A DNA stretch of 64,000 nucleotides from Sycobia sp. Sy_11 (GCA_018907035.1 JACCIC010000039.1:3413501-3477500); one strand, 5' to 3'. Shown: positions 12,586 through 26,008, counted from the first letter of the stretch. Numbers and translations are program-made. Notes: generated by a model from the letters alone, not told the origin.

Positions 12586-14179
12586 TAACCAACCAATGAA
12601 CCGGCCGCTTCCAATCTCCAGGCTTGCGCGTACTCTCTCGCGTTCCCCCGCTCTCCTCTCAATGTCGTTTGTATATAGGGATAGATATATAGAGAGCGAG
12701 AGTTGCCGCTCGAGAGGCAATTGCGAAAGCTCTCGGAGGCGGAGATATACTTGATTCTGCATACTGCGCTCCCGATATTTACTTATATATATATAGATAT
12801 ATGCACGCAATGAAACGAGCCTTCGCGCGTACATTTAAAAGGGTCACTTCCGTAATTGTCCGACAGGTGGCATTACGGATCTTTTTGTTAATTATAAGTT
12901 ATTCGCGTATAGAGCGCACAAAGTTTCGAGAAAAAGTATTTAAGTTTTTTTTTGTTTTTTGTTTTTTTTTTTTTATTTTCAAGCAATATAAAACTGTAGA
13001 CGAAAGTAAATAATTAACGTTCGAAACGTGTAAATTCGCTTTTTTTCGATAATGATTTTGAAAATTTTTTTTGAAAACTTTAAACTCATTTTTCTCAGAA
13101 GCATTTTTTTCGATTCGCGAGCATGGACGACAGACTGTCTATATATATATATATAAATTGCACGTCCGTTATGAAACTTGGAGCGTATAGTTTTAGCTTT
13201 ACAAATACATTTCTCAAGGAAGTAAGTAGCCATTTCTTTCTCTTTGTTCAACGACACGCAATCTTATCTTTAATAAAAAAAGTTAAACTTCCTAAATTCA
13301 CTGTATCCGATACAAGTTAACGAACTACGACATTAAGCGACATTCTACGAGTCTGCCTGCTCTATCCCTCTTTTCCTCCGCTATCGCAATATACGTTATC
13401 TTTACCATCCCTGCCAACTCTAAAGTAATGCCACCCTCATGTACCCGTATTCTCTATCGCGCTCGCAAAAATATTCTATGTGTTTCTTTTTTCAGAGCTG
13501 CTTGTTATCTAAGAATCTCTCTAAGTGCTAAGATATTCTATAGCCACCGTACTTCGTGAACACTGAATGCGATAGCTAAAAAAATTATATTAAAGAAATG
13601 AGCTGCTAAAAAAATTTCTACAAAGTTTATGCCCTCATTCGTTCCTTCTGCGATCAACATTCACGGAATACAGAGCGGTGCACGGCCGCAATATTAAAAG
13701 ACGTAAGGACACGCGGTGTCTCGTTGGCAAACGCGCCCCGCAATTAATATATAATATATATTACTATTATATAATAATATATATGGTATACAGATTTATG
13801 GCCTGTGTGCATGCATACCAGTGAGTCGGTTGCGCAACGCGGTGCGGTCTCGATCTGCCACCTCGTCGACATTTTGCCGCACCCGTGCTCCCCACCGTCC
13901 CATCCGCGATTATTTCGCGCCCGCTGTAACGAATTTTCGCGTTGGCGCATGTGTACCACCGTATGGGCGAGAGCGGAGGAGGACGCTGCTTCATTCTCCC
14001 TCCATCCCCCTCCCTCCATCAACACCTTCTCTTTCCGCAGATTTAGAGTAAATGTAAAATTTTGTCTCCGAACAGTATTGCCGTATATATAATACACATA
14101 ATCAAGGGGCTCTCACGCGCGGTTGTGACCCATAGCTAAACTTACATTGCGGACGATATTAGGAGAGTTAGTACTTACG

Positions 14180-14186
<7 letters not shown>

Positions 14187-14233
<47 letters not shown>
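14187..14233. repeat. TA microsatellite
   Basis: 47 nt. Confidence 0.98.
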
Positions 14234-14234
<1 letters not shown>

Positions 14235-14555
14235 GTACCATATATGATTTATTTGATTTCCGCAATCGAACTCTTTAATTGAAGGATAATGTTTGCGAGT
14301 TAAAAAAATCCATATCTATATATCGATGAGAAATACGATACTCCACGAGCGCATATGCAATTTTCAGAGAATTTTCGAGCTTTACGAATTTCTAGATATA
14401 CGCTTGTGTAAACATCTCGAGCCGTCTTTCGCTCTCATTCGGTTGGTATAAGAGCGATGAAAAAGGCACTTAGCGGCGCCGGCACGTAATTCCAACGAGA
14501 GTATAGCCTAGGGCGCAAAATGGAATTGTGCAACCATATAAATGATGTAAAAATT

Positions 14556-14581
<26 letters not shown>
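14556..14581. repeat. TA microsatellite
   Basis: 26 nt; first of three TA tracts within 260 nt. Confidence 0.96.
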
Positions 14582-14586
<5 letters not shown>

Positions 14587-14624
14587 CTTTTTCAAGATAT
14601 TTGAAAATCTCCATATGTTCATAT

Positions 14625-14648
14625 TATATATATATATATATATATATA
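14625..14648. repeat. TA microsatellite
   Basis: 24 nt. Confidence 0.95.
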
Positions 14649-14762
14649 AAAGACATAGAAAGATAAATAATTCATATTGAGTAACTTAAAAAAATAGTAA
14701 AGGAGCAGTACATTACAATTGTAGACTGCAAGCGCACATTTCGACATCATCAGTATTAGAAG

Positions 14763-14764
<2 letters not shown>

Positions 14765-14812
<48 letters not shown>
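14765..14812. repeat. TA microsatellite
   Basis: 48 nt. Confidence 0.98.
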
Positions 14813-14815
<3 letters not shown>

Positions 14816-15091
14816 AACAATGAAATTCGAACAATAAAAAGCTTTGGATTGAGTACAATATATCATGTGTTTCGGCTGAATCTATTGCCTATTACGTCTG
14901 TGCAATTATAAAATTTCATCGCCAAAAAGCTCAAGCCCATAATTTCTCACTTCATCGTCTCAAAGCGCTCCCTCCCGGCGGAAGATCATTATTTTTCCAT
15001 CGGAGACAACGGGCTCCCTTTTTCTTTTCAAACAATACATAAATGTAGACAATATTCGTACACGTAACTTTATCTATTTGGGATCTATACA

Positions 15092-15094
15092 TGT

Positions 15095-15141
<47 letters not shown>

Positions 15142-15150
15142 CGCGCGCGT
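15092..15150. repeat. GT microsatellite with GC tail
   Basis: About 48 nt of TG/GT with one TAT interruption, then GCGCGCGCGT; alternation is broken only at GA (15139-15140). Confidence 0.96.
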
Positions 15151-15330
15151 GAATAGAAATCGAACGTTTCGGTTTATTAATCACTGCCCCCGCACGATCG
15201 GGTTCGTTGAACTTTCTTGTTGAATAAAAAATGCGTTCAATGTTTCTTTGGTCTTTTAGAAATTATCGTAAGTTATACAGATTTTATAATAAGTATTAGA
15301 ACCTCGGGTATCCGCATAGATTACGAAACT

Positions 15331-15355
15331 CACACACACACACACACATACACAC
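15331..15355. repeat. CA microsatellite
   Basis: 25 nt with one CATA interruption. Confidence 0.93.
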
Positions 15356-15906
15356 CCGCGCGCAGACATAAATACACTATAAGTATGTGTATTATTCACG
15401 CGCTTTCCATGTACGGGGCCGATATTGCGCGGGGTATATAATGAGGCATAATAAACGATTCGCTCGTGAATTATGACATCTCGGCTTGCAAACTGCATAT
15501 GAATCCCTTTTTCCGCTAATTAGAGAATTGCAAGATTTAGATATTTAGAAATTTCCGATCGACGACGCGTGCGAGCGCAAATAACGTAGTTCGAATCTCG
15601 ATCCTATGCAAAAAAGGAAACAATATGCAATATGTAATGCTCGCTTCACTAATCAATCATTACATGCGTAAATCGAAACATTTATCAAACGTAAGTCGAG
15701 TGCAAATTTTGGCGAAACGTACGTGGCATACGGATTGATAAATATTAACGCCGAGAATTTTCTTAATCCAATATTTCCGTTTCGCGGTCACTAACCATTT
15801 CGTAATAGGCAAATTTTTCATAATTACGAATATCGAGTACGCGCGCGCGCGCGAACACACGGCGCCCCCGGCCTACTTCGAGAGTCGTATAATATTGGCA
15901 ATATAT

Positions 15907-15937
15907 CTGTTGCTGCTGCTGCTGCTGCTGCCGCTGC
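15907..15937. repeat. TGC trinucleotide tract
   Basis: Seven uninterrupted TGC units plus two imperfect ones. On the minus strand it reads CAG and lies in a stop-free stretch of about 100 codons (poly-Gln) with no ATG ahead of the tract and no clear splice acceptor, so it is not called coding. Confidence 0.9.
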
Positions 15938-16719
15938 TCGATTGCCCCCGCGTCGCCGCCTTCGCGCTCCTCTGGCCGGGCAGTTAAACTGTTACAATCC
16001 GCGCGACGGAATAGCGTAACCCGTGGTTAAAGTCCCATTTATCGTGAAAAATATAATGCGAAAGGCACTGTTTCCTCCGCCTCTCCCCTCACTCCCCTCG
16101 CCGCGACGTCTGGTTATAAAAAAATTTTATACGTACTATTTCCAATATCATAATACCGATGTTTTTCGAAGTTAAAGTCCGTGAGAAAATCGTGGATTTT
16201 TTTTTTTGTTTTGTTTTTTTTTTTCATCCGAATGCATCGGCGGCGTGTCTCGTAATCGACGAGAGTAGCGCAAATATGCCGATATTTACAAGAAGTACGG
16301 CACGTAAATGTGTAATAATAGAGTTCTTCGAATTGCAAAAGTTTTCAGGCATAGACAAAAATTTGGCTGTAAACGACAATAATAAATATAATTATTATAT
16401 ATACGTGAGACACGCGAGAATCGGGAAAATCTACTAAGATCTAGCTGAAAATACACGCCGATTAAGCAAATATGCATCTTGAAGCACCGTAGGATTTTCG
16501 TGCGCGCGAAGAAATTTTGAGGTTGGAATTTTTAAACAGCCATTTTCCAAGAAATGCACATATCGCGCATTTCTCAAACATTTCGGAAATTCGCATCTTT
16601 ATTGCGCAAAGGATATTTTCTTCTAGTTTTTTTTCCCTCATTTAAAGCGAACGGATTCGTAGGTCGAGAGATAGGTAAGCCGATTTCGTTCGCGGTGCGT
16701 CCCGTCTGAAACGCATAGA

Positions 16720-16722
<3 letters not shown>

Positions 16723-16773
<51 letters not shown>
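16723..16773. repeat. TA microsatellite
   Basis: 51 nt. Confidence 0.98.
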
Positions 16774-16774
<1 letters not shown>

Positions 16775-17042
16775 TTGGCAATTAGATTAATCCGAGCCCG
16801 TGCATAAAGTACCGCATCTAAAGTCGCACATCTTGAGCGCACGCGCGCGCCTTTCGCAAATTACCTCAGCGCGGTACTGCAGCCTCCTTCGCTCCCCGCT
16901 ACATATATATATATATATGAAAGAAACATTATCACCGCGCGATCACGTACTAAATTACACCCTCCCCCTCCTCGAAGTTTTCTCAATCTGCGTACTTGGC
17001 GCTTCGCGAATTAACGTACATAGCGCGCCCGCGCACACATAA

Positions 17043-17063
17043 ACACACACACACACACACACA
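17043..17063. repeat. AC microsatellite
   Basis: 21 nt in CpG-rich sequence. Confidence 0.93.
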
Positions 17064-17563
17064 TGCGCCGGCGCGCATCGCGCGCACGCAGATATCGGCG
17101 GAAATAAAATTTTTATATTGCGCAATGGCACTTTTCCTTCTTTTATACGCGGCGTCTCGTCTTAACTCGCGCGCCGAATCATTTCAAAAACTACGAGGGG
17201 CTTCTGAAGAAGAGTTTTCGTTAAAAATACGAATTCTACGTTACGAAGTACGTCGCCACGTGCATCGAACGTGATTTTTCACAACTCTCCTGTGGGATCT
17301 GTTCTCCCTGTTAAACCACTCATAAAACATGAATCGGTGAAACATTTCAAGATGAATAACTTTAACAACAGACTTTTATTTGGAGCCGTTGAAATCGAAA
17401 GCTTGAAATTGATTCCGCATTTTCAACAAATTGAAAATCACGCATAAATCATTCAGAAAATCAAAAAGACCATCTAAATAAATCAATAAATAATTTTACT
17501 TTGTATATATATTGTTTTTTATTTTTTTATTTATATATTTAGTGTTACTATAATATAAAGTTT

Positions 17564-17845
17564 AGCCCTTGAAAATAAACCGAAGCTGATCGAAACGTCG
17601 GCCATTAAAGGTAAATTTAAATTTAAGATCATTTAATAGGCAGTCAGGATGTTCTTCGCTAAAATAGAATAAAGATCATTTTATTATTATTGCTTGATTT
17701 TTATCTTATTTTGTTTTTAGTAATAATTCCCATTGCTGATTCTAGGGCGAGGGGATGATTGTGAAGAAGGCCAGCATGTATTTTATTAGTTTATTGGATT
17801 ATTGTATAAAAACTGTAAAACCGATGAAAGTGTATCTATTAATTT
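17564..17845 (+). repeat. Dispersed repeat, copy A
   Basis: Homologous to 35468-35772. It begins with GCCCTTGAAAATAAACCGAA followed by a GATCGAAACGTCGG block. After about 110 nt it continues with TTTTTAGTAATAA, AGGGCG, GATTATTGTATA, ACTGT, ACCGAT and TCTATTAATTT in the same order as copy B. Terminal CTGAAGA...AACC...GGTTCGAAACGT-like signatures occur at the 3' ends of several interspersed element families in animals; which family this is was not determined. No coding frame survives. Confidence 0.5.
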
Positions 17846-18389
17846 AATTCACAACCGCCGACACAAATGTACATTTTATAACTATCCAAATAACATTTTT
17901 CAGAATAACTTTCGATCCAAGATCTTAATAAAATCGCAAATGACGCGTATTACATACCTTGCGCCCACCCCTCCTCCACCCTTGAAAAAATATCACGATC
18001 TCACTAGGTTCCCACTGATGATCGCTTTGTCGATAACCGACCCAAGATAACCGATTTGTCCGGCTGAACAATCAAGAACTATGTGTCGGAGTACCATGCC
18101 TAATTATCCATAATTCTAAAGAGTTGCCTGTAACGAGACGCAGAACACGCATTTATGATATGTCAATTACGTATAAACCTGCCCTCGCGAAAAATTGCTC
18201 CGTTACCCCTCTTTTCCCACTGCTTGCGCGCGTCAATTTGTGCGTGCATGCGCGCGCGCGTGTGTGTATGTCAGTGTACGTGTGTATCTGTATGTGAGCG
18301 CGGTTTCGAAATCCCACCTTCCCCGTTACGTAAGCTTTTTCGCCAGGTTTGAGCGTCCGTATTCAATAAGATCGGAGCGATTCTAGTTT

Positions 18390-18391
<2 letters not shown>

Positions 18392-18445
<54 letters not shown>
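18392..18445. repeat. TA microsatellite
   Basis: 54 nt. Confidence 0.98.
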
Positions 18446-18447
<2 letters not shown>

Positions 18448-18642
18448 TAAAGACAGGCACGCACGCCCATTTCCCGAGGAATGCGAGCGTTCTCCATTAT
18501 TCGATCGTTTTTGCTCTCCTTTTGACGGGGGACAACGACAACGACGACCGCGTCTTTTTACCCTTTTTTTATTCCCCCTCCCTCCGTCTTTTATTGCGAG
18601 AACGATCGGTGGAATCCGGTTATTTTTCCATCTTAGTTTATG

Positions 18643-18652
<10 letters not shown>

Positions 18653-18701
<49 letters not shown>
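18653..18701. repeat. TA microsatellite
   Basis: 49 nt after a short ACACAC run. Confidence 0.98.
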
Positions 18702-18704
<3 letters not shown>

Positions 18705-19673
18705 AGGAAGGCTCTCCCATAGGCTACCGCGGTATTTTACCCGTCGATTCCAAACACGCGTTTGGTAACCGTAGTTGATTTTTTTTTAGAATCGATTAAA
18801 GCTACTTTATAGAGATTTTCTCATGCTTAGTGTCATATTTATCAACTAATCGAAAAAAAATTATCATAATTTCTTTCGAAGACTGATTCTGTTGAAAAAA
18901 TGGAATTTTTCATCGTTTCATGTTCAACGTTTGAGTAATAAATTCTTCGGAGCCTAATTAAATTAATGAGAAACCTAATAACTTATAATTATTACTTCTT
19001 TTTATATATTTCTTCAATTTTTTTTTTCATATTGTACATTGTATGCTTTGCGCTTTAGACTTTTTATTGTACAATAATAATTTCGACCATTTAACATATA
19101 TATAAATCATTATTTACAAGTAAACCAGAGTGAAAACAATGATCTGTATATAAACTTGGCAAGGCGAATAATTCTAATTACCTATATGCTATAAAATATA
19201 ACAATAATGATAATTGATGGTTCGAATGTTATATAATTGAATTTTGGCTGTCGTTACAATGTTGTTAGCATCTGACATTGGAAAATCATTATAGATAACT
19301 CATTAACCGTTTATATAGCTATTAACCGACAAACTTTATTACTAATTGTTATTGGAATTTTTGGTAAACAAGTCTTTACTTTATTTGGCTTAAACAGCTC
19401 GTACAAGTGAATGTAGCGATACTATATATTTATTAAACAATAAACGTTCAGTAAAAATCTAAGGAGCAGTTGGCAGTTTTGATTTATTAATAAACTTAAG
19501 TAATCTACTTTGTAATACTCGTAACGTTTTATTCAATCTATTATGCTTTTCATTCAAATCTTATCTTACTTTTCGAGCTTCCATTGTTTTATTTTCGAGC
19601 TCAGTGAAAAATGCGCGATAAAAAAAAAATCTCGGCGATAAAAGCCGCTCTATTGACTATTCGTACAGGGAGC

Positions 19674-19712
<39 letters not shown>

Positions 19713-21891
19713 ACGAGCACAACGTAGAAAACGCCTATACCGTGCGTTATTTAAAGATCATCGGGGCAACGAAGAATAGAAAAATAGAAACGAGCCGGCT
19801 ATAACTGAGTTTCTACTCTAAGGCTTAATTCGATCTTTAACAAAGCGATCCGCTATGTGCGTCTGCGCTTCGTACATGGTCCACGGAATTAACCTTTGAC
19901 GAACAGCGCGCGGACTTAAACCCTGACTTTTACTACTTGCCGCGCCACGATTACGTCCTTTCTCCTACTATGATTACTTCCTCCCTCGGTAAACCGTGCT
20001 ACGCCGACGCCCGTAACGTAATATGACGCATCCTTTAAAAAATCCAAAAGCGCTCGATTTAAATTTAAATCTTTATATATATATATCTTGTCCGCTGCTT
20101 AAAGTATGCATCATTCAGTGTTCTTTTGGATAATTTCGCTGAACAGAGCGCGAGGAAAACACGGACATTAGAATTAGAATATTAATTAGACTAAGCGTAG
20201 TATTCGACTGACGACAGTCATCAGATGGACAATTTCCGTTTCTTGTTTTTGAAACCGATTCGGCACACCGAGGTAAGCGGGCTCGACTCGAGATTTTTAG
20301 ATCGAGACCGATCGATCGCGAGATCCAAAATTCAATCGAGGTCCGGCGGAGGATTTACAATGGAAATTTCATAATGACCGGTGAGTCAATGGGGCCGACG
20401 GAACGTACGCCGACTCTTATATAATTACCCTGGGCGCACGCAAAAGAATCATCTAATGTACAGGATTTATGCGCAATTCGTGCGCACCGTCGTTATCGAT
20501 AAGCGGCAGCGCTGATAATTTCGTTAACTTTCTAAAGGGAAAAAAAAGGGAAGAAGAAAAATTAGTAAAATTTTTACCTGCCCAGCATTTTAAGCACGGG
20601 TAATATAGATAAATTTGAAGGTTCGTTGTAAAGACCGGTGTCTGGAATTGTGGCGGTTCAGTTGTACTTTCTGAACAGAATCGATTTTTCAAGATGAACG
20701 GTTTCTTGAATTTAATTCATAGTCGGAAAATGGACTCGTCGTGCTAGAAATTGATAGCCTACGAGTTCTTGAAAAATAAACGTCGACTGTCCACTGGATC
20801 AAACGCAAATTAAATCAATTCAAAGTAAGATTAATTCATGAAATTTTTCAAACGCTTTCGCTTTATGCTCGGTTCCCGAGACTTGTTTGAATTAATACAG
20901 AACGATTTATTTCAATACCAGCCTAGATATCGGTGGACATCGATGTAACAGAAATAATTCTAAAATCACATCATTGTACAATTCTCTTCAGACGCTTGTC
21001 ATAATTTACTGAAAATCCACAGTAGAACACCGAATTAAAAACTTTTTACTCATTTATTAATGATCATTTGCAATCGCACGGCAGGAATAAATAAATACGT
21101 ATCGTGCGAACGCAATATTCTACTCGTGATTTTCTAACGACGCGTACGCGGCTACTCACGTAATAATCTCGATACTTTACGATTGCTCGCCGATAACTCC
21201 AAGGGGTATCGGATTTTAATGAAAAATTCCGAATGGATAATAATTTTGGCCGCGTCGGCCATCGACGGACGGATCGATAAGCCCGACGCACATAAGACGT
21301 GCCTGTATTAGGAAAATCCAATATCTAACGCGAATTAAGTTGCGTAAGATAAGTACATGCTTAAGAAAGGTCCAGTCTCCCTGGCACATGGGAAGCTAGC
21401 TTTTTCAATTTCGAACTGTCATTATTGCTACGCGGTAACGGAATATGAAATAAGAAAGAAGTCGGAACGTGTTGGAAAAATCTGGCCGAAAATGCTTGCG
21501 CCGTAAAAATCTTGACTTAACGACGATGCACTCGGCGACAATCTATAATATTGAGTAAGAAGAGTATGCCGTTCGAGCAGTCTCGCCCGAGCTTTCGTAA
21601 AAATTTCCCATAATTCGTTCGGGAAGATAAAGGACGAGAAAACGCTTCAAATCGATAATATTTCAATGTACTTGCTGGTCGATGAATCATTCCGCGACGC
21701 TCCGTAATAACCAAACAAGGTGGTACGGCCGAGTAAAAGACAAGACAAAAGAAACGAAAAGAATAACTTGAAAACCACGCTTTCACAGACAATCGGGATT
21801 TTAAGAATTTTTCTACTTTACATTATCGTATGGAGAAGAAAGCCTTTCCTTTTGTGCCGTCCTGATGGGTTGAATTTATAAAATCTATATC

Positions 21892-21894
<3 letters not shown>
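18702..21894. other. Array-poor stretch
   Basis: Over 3 kb without a TA array of 24 nt or more, but with a 31-nt T run at 19676-19706. Composition is even and CpG-containing from 19.7 kb on. 20579 carries a minus-strand CAG|GTAAAA donor-like site after a 31-codon open segment, without a strong acceptor. No gene was recognised; conserved regulatory sequence is possible but cannot be tested here. Confidence 0.4.
19676..19706. repeat. Poly(T) run
   Basis: 31 T; poly(A) on the minus strand. No retroposed gene body was recognised beside it. Confidence 0.97.

Positions 21895-21945
<51 letters not shown>
21895..21945. repeat. TA microsatellite
   Basis: 51 nt, flanked by ATCTAC and TAGAT, a partial inverted pair. 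Confidence 0.98.
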
Positions 21946-21947
<2 letters not shown>

Positions 21948-22165
21948 TGTCATATTTCATCATAGAAAGAGATCAATGAGAGTTATTTCATTTCAAGTAA
22001 ATAATAGAACTTGGATGTAAAAGTACAAGCCACTTCAAGTAGCAAGCTTAATGGAAACTCGACGTAACGCGAAAGACTCGAAACCCTGAATTACTCCAGC
22101 TCTCGTTCGCATTAAGCAGAAGTTACACTGTACATACATACCTATGAATACATAGAAGATTGCAT

Positions 22166-22188
22166 ACACACACACACACACACACACA
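22166..22188. repeat. AC microsatellite
   Basis: 23 nt. Confidence 0.94.
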
Positions 22189-23161
22189 ATTGATACTCTA
22201 TAAACAGGAAAGATTTTTTTCGATTTTGAAATTACTCTTAAAACGAGCGCGTTGCGTTGTGCTTTTCGTTTTATTTATCAGCTTTATATAATAAAATATT
22301 AATTGAAAAATTTAATGAAAAATTGTTCAGAATTCCGTGAATCGACTTAGATTCGAAGTAAACGTAAGCGTCGAGAACTCGTAGCGGCAGCAAAACTTCG
22401 TCGAGGAGAAAGTAATTTTAGAAGGTCGCTTCGCCATCATAAAGATCAATTTGACCGTAGTGAAATTTCAGCAGTGACTGCGTAAATCGTCGATAATGGC
22501 AATTTTACGATATTTCGAATTGACTCGCATATTTCGCTTGATTAAATAGCAATACTGTTATAATTATGAAGCTCGATACTTTTGAATAACTTTATTTATA
22601 TCCGTAGAATTCCAGGCGAAAAGCAGAGCTTCATTCGTTGAAAGATCCAGGCTAATGAAGCACGAATATTTTTTATCGATTTAAGGAGCGAGAAGAACTA
22701 AATACCCGAAGAAATCGAGTTTAAACATCGTCCCTCGAAATGCAAACGAAAATTTCCCTCGTTAATTATGCCCAGCAAACAAACTATTCGAGGATAAATA
22801 TGGCGGATACTCAAATAGCTTTATTTCCGTGCGTATTACAAAGTCCAGGCCGGCGTTAGTTTCGGTTCGTTTCTCTCCTCTGTCTCTCTCTCTGTCGCTC
22901 TCTCGAGTAAAATATTAATGGACGGAGCGACCGAAACGGCTTTCCGTAATAACTGGACTAAAGCACTGATAATTGCGGTAATGTTAATGACTTGGAAAGT
23001 CGTTATAACCAGGTGTCGGGGGCACTTTGCACTTTTGAAAGTTACATACAAAGGAGGGAAATAGGCATAAAAGCAAGAGCTTATATACAAAGTGGCAGAG
23101 GCACAAGGAAATGCTCACAAGTTCAGAATGACGCTCGCGTCTGTAGTTGACAACTAAGTTG

Positions 23162-23162
23162 T

Positions 23163-23218
<56 letters not shown>

Positions 23219-23219
23219 A
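23162..23219. repeat. TA microsatellite inside an inverted repeat
   Basis: The TA core (23168-23213) is flanked by TGACTTTA and TAAAGTCA, which pair perfectly, so the whole 58 nt is self-complementary. Confidence 0.95.
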
Positions 23220-23513
23220 TGTTTAACCAATATAACCACAGTCTGTTTCATTGTCATAAATATTATATAATTAGAATAAATTATTTAACCAACTTTATCG
23301 GCAATATGTCTGTTTTTTTTCTTAATTTAAAGAAAATTTTTTTCAGACTATGCATATTTGATTCGTAGTTTATAAAAACTTTATGTTATAGAAGCAAAAT
23401 TTATAATCGAATTATTTGTAAATATCGTTGATAATATTGTGCTCCATCATGAGATATTTCCATCATCTCTAGTGTGAAATCTTTATTATAAACATTAAGT
23501 GTAACAAATCTAA

Positions 23514-23516
<3 letters not shown>

Positions 23517-23559
<43 letters not shown>
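23517..23559. repeat. TA microsatellite
   Basis: 43 nt. Confidence 0.98.
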
Positions 23560-23563
<4 letters not shown>

Positions 23564-24027
23564 CCTAAGAGACATGAAGAGAATTATTCATAATATAGCC
23601 TATACATTTTTATATTTAAATATGTTAGTAAATTCTTTTACTTTTACACGGAAATAAGTGCACTTATGATGGCAGTAACGAAGCATGTGTGTGTGTGTGT
23701 GCGCGCGTTCGCGCGTGCGTGCGTGTGTATTTGTGTGTATTCCAACAGCAAAAAGAATAGAAGAACGAAAATCCACTCGAATAATAATTCAAACTGCTTC
23801 CGCTTTAATTTCATTGAATGATAAAGCGATATACACCATATCGAAAAATGTATATATAATATAGGTGTCGAAGAGCTCGGGGGCCTAGATCTCAACTTTC
23901 TCAAAATCTCGCTCACCTTCGTCGACCACATTCGAGTATTATAATGTATATTATTTTCTTGCTTAGAATTTTTACAAGATTGTAATCGGCAGGCTTGATA
24001 GATAGGTATGTCGAAGATCACTAATTC

Positions 24028-24030
<3 letters not shown>

Positions 24031-24080
<50 letters not shown>
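24031..24080. repeat. AC microsatellite
   Basis: (AC)25. Confidence 0.98.
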
Positions 24081-24084
<4 letters not shown>

Positions 24085-24911
24085 GTTGGCTTTATGTAGT
24101 TATCATTATATTTTGGAACGAAGGTACATGTCGAAAAAATTCACTAATGTATCTCACTCGGTATTAATGATAAGAACTACAGTTGCGTATGACATACGCA
24201 AATATCGGTAGATAAACTGCATATCGTGCATTACATTACACTGTTACAATGATTAATGTAGCGTTTGGTCGGTGAAAGTGATCCGTCATTGTATATACGT
24301 ACATACGCACTATATATACATAAATATACATCCGTACTATATATAAATAAATAAATTAAAAAAAATATATATATATATATTTACTATATAAACATGACTA
24401 TTTCTTGTCTCTAAAATACACTGTATATTTACCAGTCCGGTTGAACAAAAAAAAAATGATATTACTTTCTAAATGTCCATCCTGACAAGTTATATAGATA
24501 CAACCTAATTAATAACTTCTATATTTATCGAAGTTGTAAATATATGGTAAGAGTATATATAAATATAGATAGATGATAAAAAAACATTTATATTTATATA
24601 GTGCACAATAGAGTTGAATTGTAAGCATGTCGACGACCGTCATAAAAGTCGCGGAAAATTGAGAACTTCCTTTTCTATTCTTCGACTCGTCGAGATAAAT
24701 TTATACGGCATCGTTAAGTGGCGAAATCAATATTGACACTCGCATATCTTGCTCGCACCTTTGCCCTCGATTCAGTACACGTCTCCTCTATTATATCATC
24801 GACAAAGTACACGTATTGAAAAATCTTATTTAACCGACCTCTGTCCTCCGATTGTAGAGCGTAAAATTGACGGTAAACGTTGGGCGACGATCGATGTTAA
24901 TAGCGAATTGG

Positions 24912-24915
<4 letters not shown>

Positions 24916-24969
<54 letters not shown>
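24916..24969. repeat. AG microsatellite
   Basis: (AG)27, followed by GGAGAGA. Confidence 0.98.
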
Positions 24970-24976
<7 letters not shown>

Positions 24977-25416
24977 TAAAGAAATCGTCAAATCCCTGGT
25001 AAAGATCGAGCTTATATTGCCGGCCCAGTTAGATGCTTCACTGGCCGATAAACGACCCTCTGGGCAGATTTACTGCCGTTCGGACGAAACGCTTCCCCCC
25101 CCCCCCATCGATCCGCATCGGCAATTGAAAAATAGCCACGGAACAACGACGACGACGACCGAGTCATTGGCAATTTATGGAAATGAACGCTGTGGCAAAA
25201 AGACGCCCCGACCAGTTTTTCCGATACTTCGTTCGCGCGCCGATCCTAGGTTTTAAAATTTCAGCATTTCGACCTGACTCCATATTATACCGCAACGTTA
25301 CAGCGATATCGATTATTTTTAACTCCCTCCCCTCCCCCCCTCCCTCCTCCCCCGTCCACCCCACCAGTTCCGGCCGTTAAATTGATCGTGACTTGGCTTC
25401 GTCAGGCATTGTCGAG

Positions 25417-25470
25417 ATATTGAGACATTGAAATCGCGCCGATTTTATTACAATATTGAGACATTGAAAT
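25417..25470 (+). repeat. Duplicated 18-mer
   Basis: ATATTGAGACATTGAAAT occurs exactly at 25417-25434 and 25453-25470, offset 36 nt, pointing to a local tandem duplication. Confidence 0.85.
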
Positions 25471-25845
25471 ACAGACTTCGTCCCATTGCACTTTGCCAAT
25501 GCCGCGCCGATTCCCCCCCCGGCAGGAATGTAATGGGCGGGCGCGCGCGCGCAAAAATATCAGCGACGATCCAATCGGTACTTACTGCGCGCTTAGGGAC
25601 CGCGAGTCCTTCCACGAATGAAAACGAGAGCGAAAAAATTCTAAATAAAGCAAAGAAACGACAACGACATCCGGTATCCTCTGAAACACACTTCGAGCGT
25701 GGAGTCGAGCAGGCGGCCTCCTTCGCGAAATCGGAGATAGGCAGGGCCGGAGTCGTGGAGAGCGCGCGAACGGCCGAGTCGAAGAAGAATGGAGTGATGC
25801 GACAAAAGTTCGGCGATTTAACTTTGGACGATCGGGCGTGATTTG

Positions 25846-25871
25846 TTTTTTTTTTTTTTTTTTTTTTTTTT
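25846..25871. repeat. Poly(T) run
   Basis: 26 T, then TGTTTGTTTTTGG. Confidence 0.96.
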
Positions 25872-25998
25872 GTTTGTTTTTGGAAAGTAAAGCCGAGGGA
25901 TCGGTCCATCTACAATGCCTTTTACACACGTTCTATACATATATATATGTATATCCCAAGCCGAATCTCCTGACCTAGATTTCACAGAGTATATATAT

Positions 25999-26008
<10 letters not shown>

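Larger units (their letters stand above)
12584..18391. other. Array-rich non-coding stretch
   Basis: GC-rich patches at 13790-14020 and 15940-16110 lack splice-supported frames. A TGC trinucleotide tract lies at 15907-15937 and repeat copy A at 17564-17845. The rest is AT-rich with nothing recognisable. Confidence 0.45.

Noticed and set aside
23700..24020. Minus-strand AAG|GTGAGCG donor near 23912 as the next exon of the signal-peptide gene
   Set aside because: The donor is good, but no acceptor with a pyrimidine tract lies before it and the peptide shows no domain.
25428..25841. 137-codon plus-strand open frame
   Set aside because: No recognised domain, runs into a poly(T) tract, sits in GC-rich sequence where stops are rare, and about one such frame is expected by chance in a window this long.
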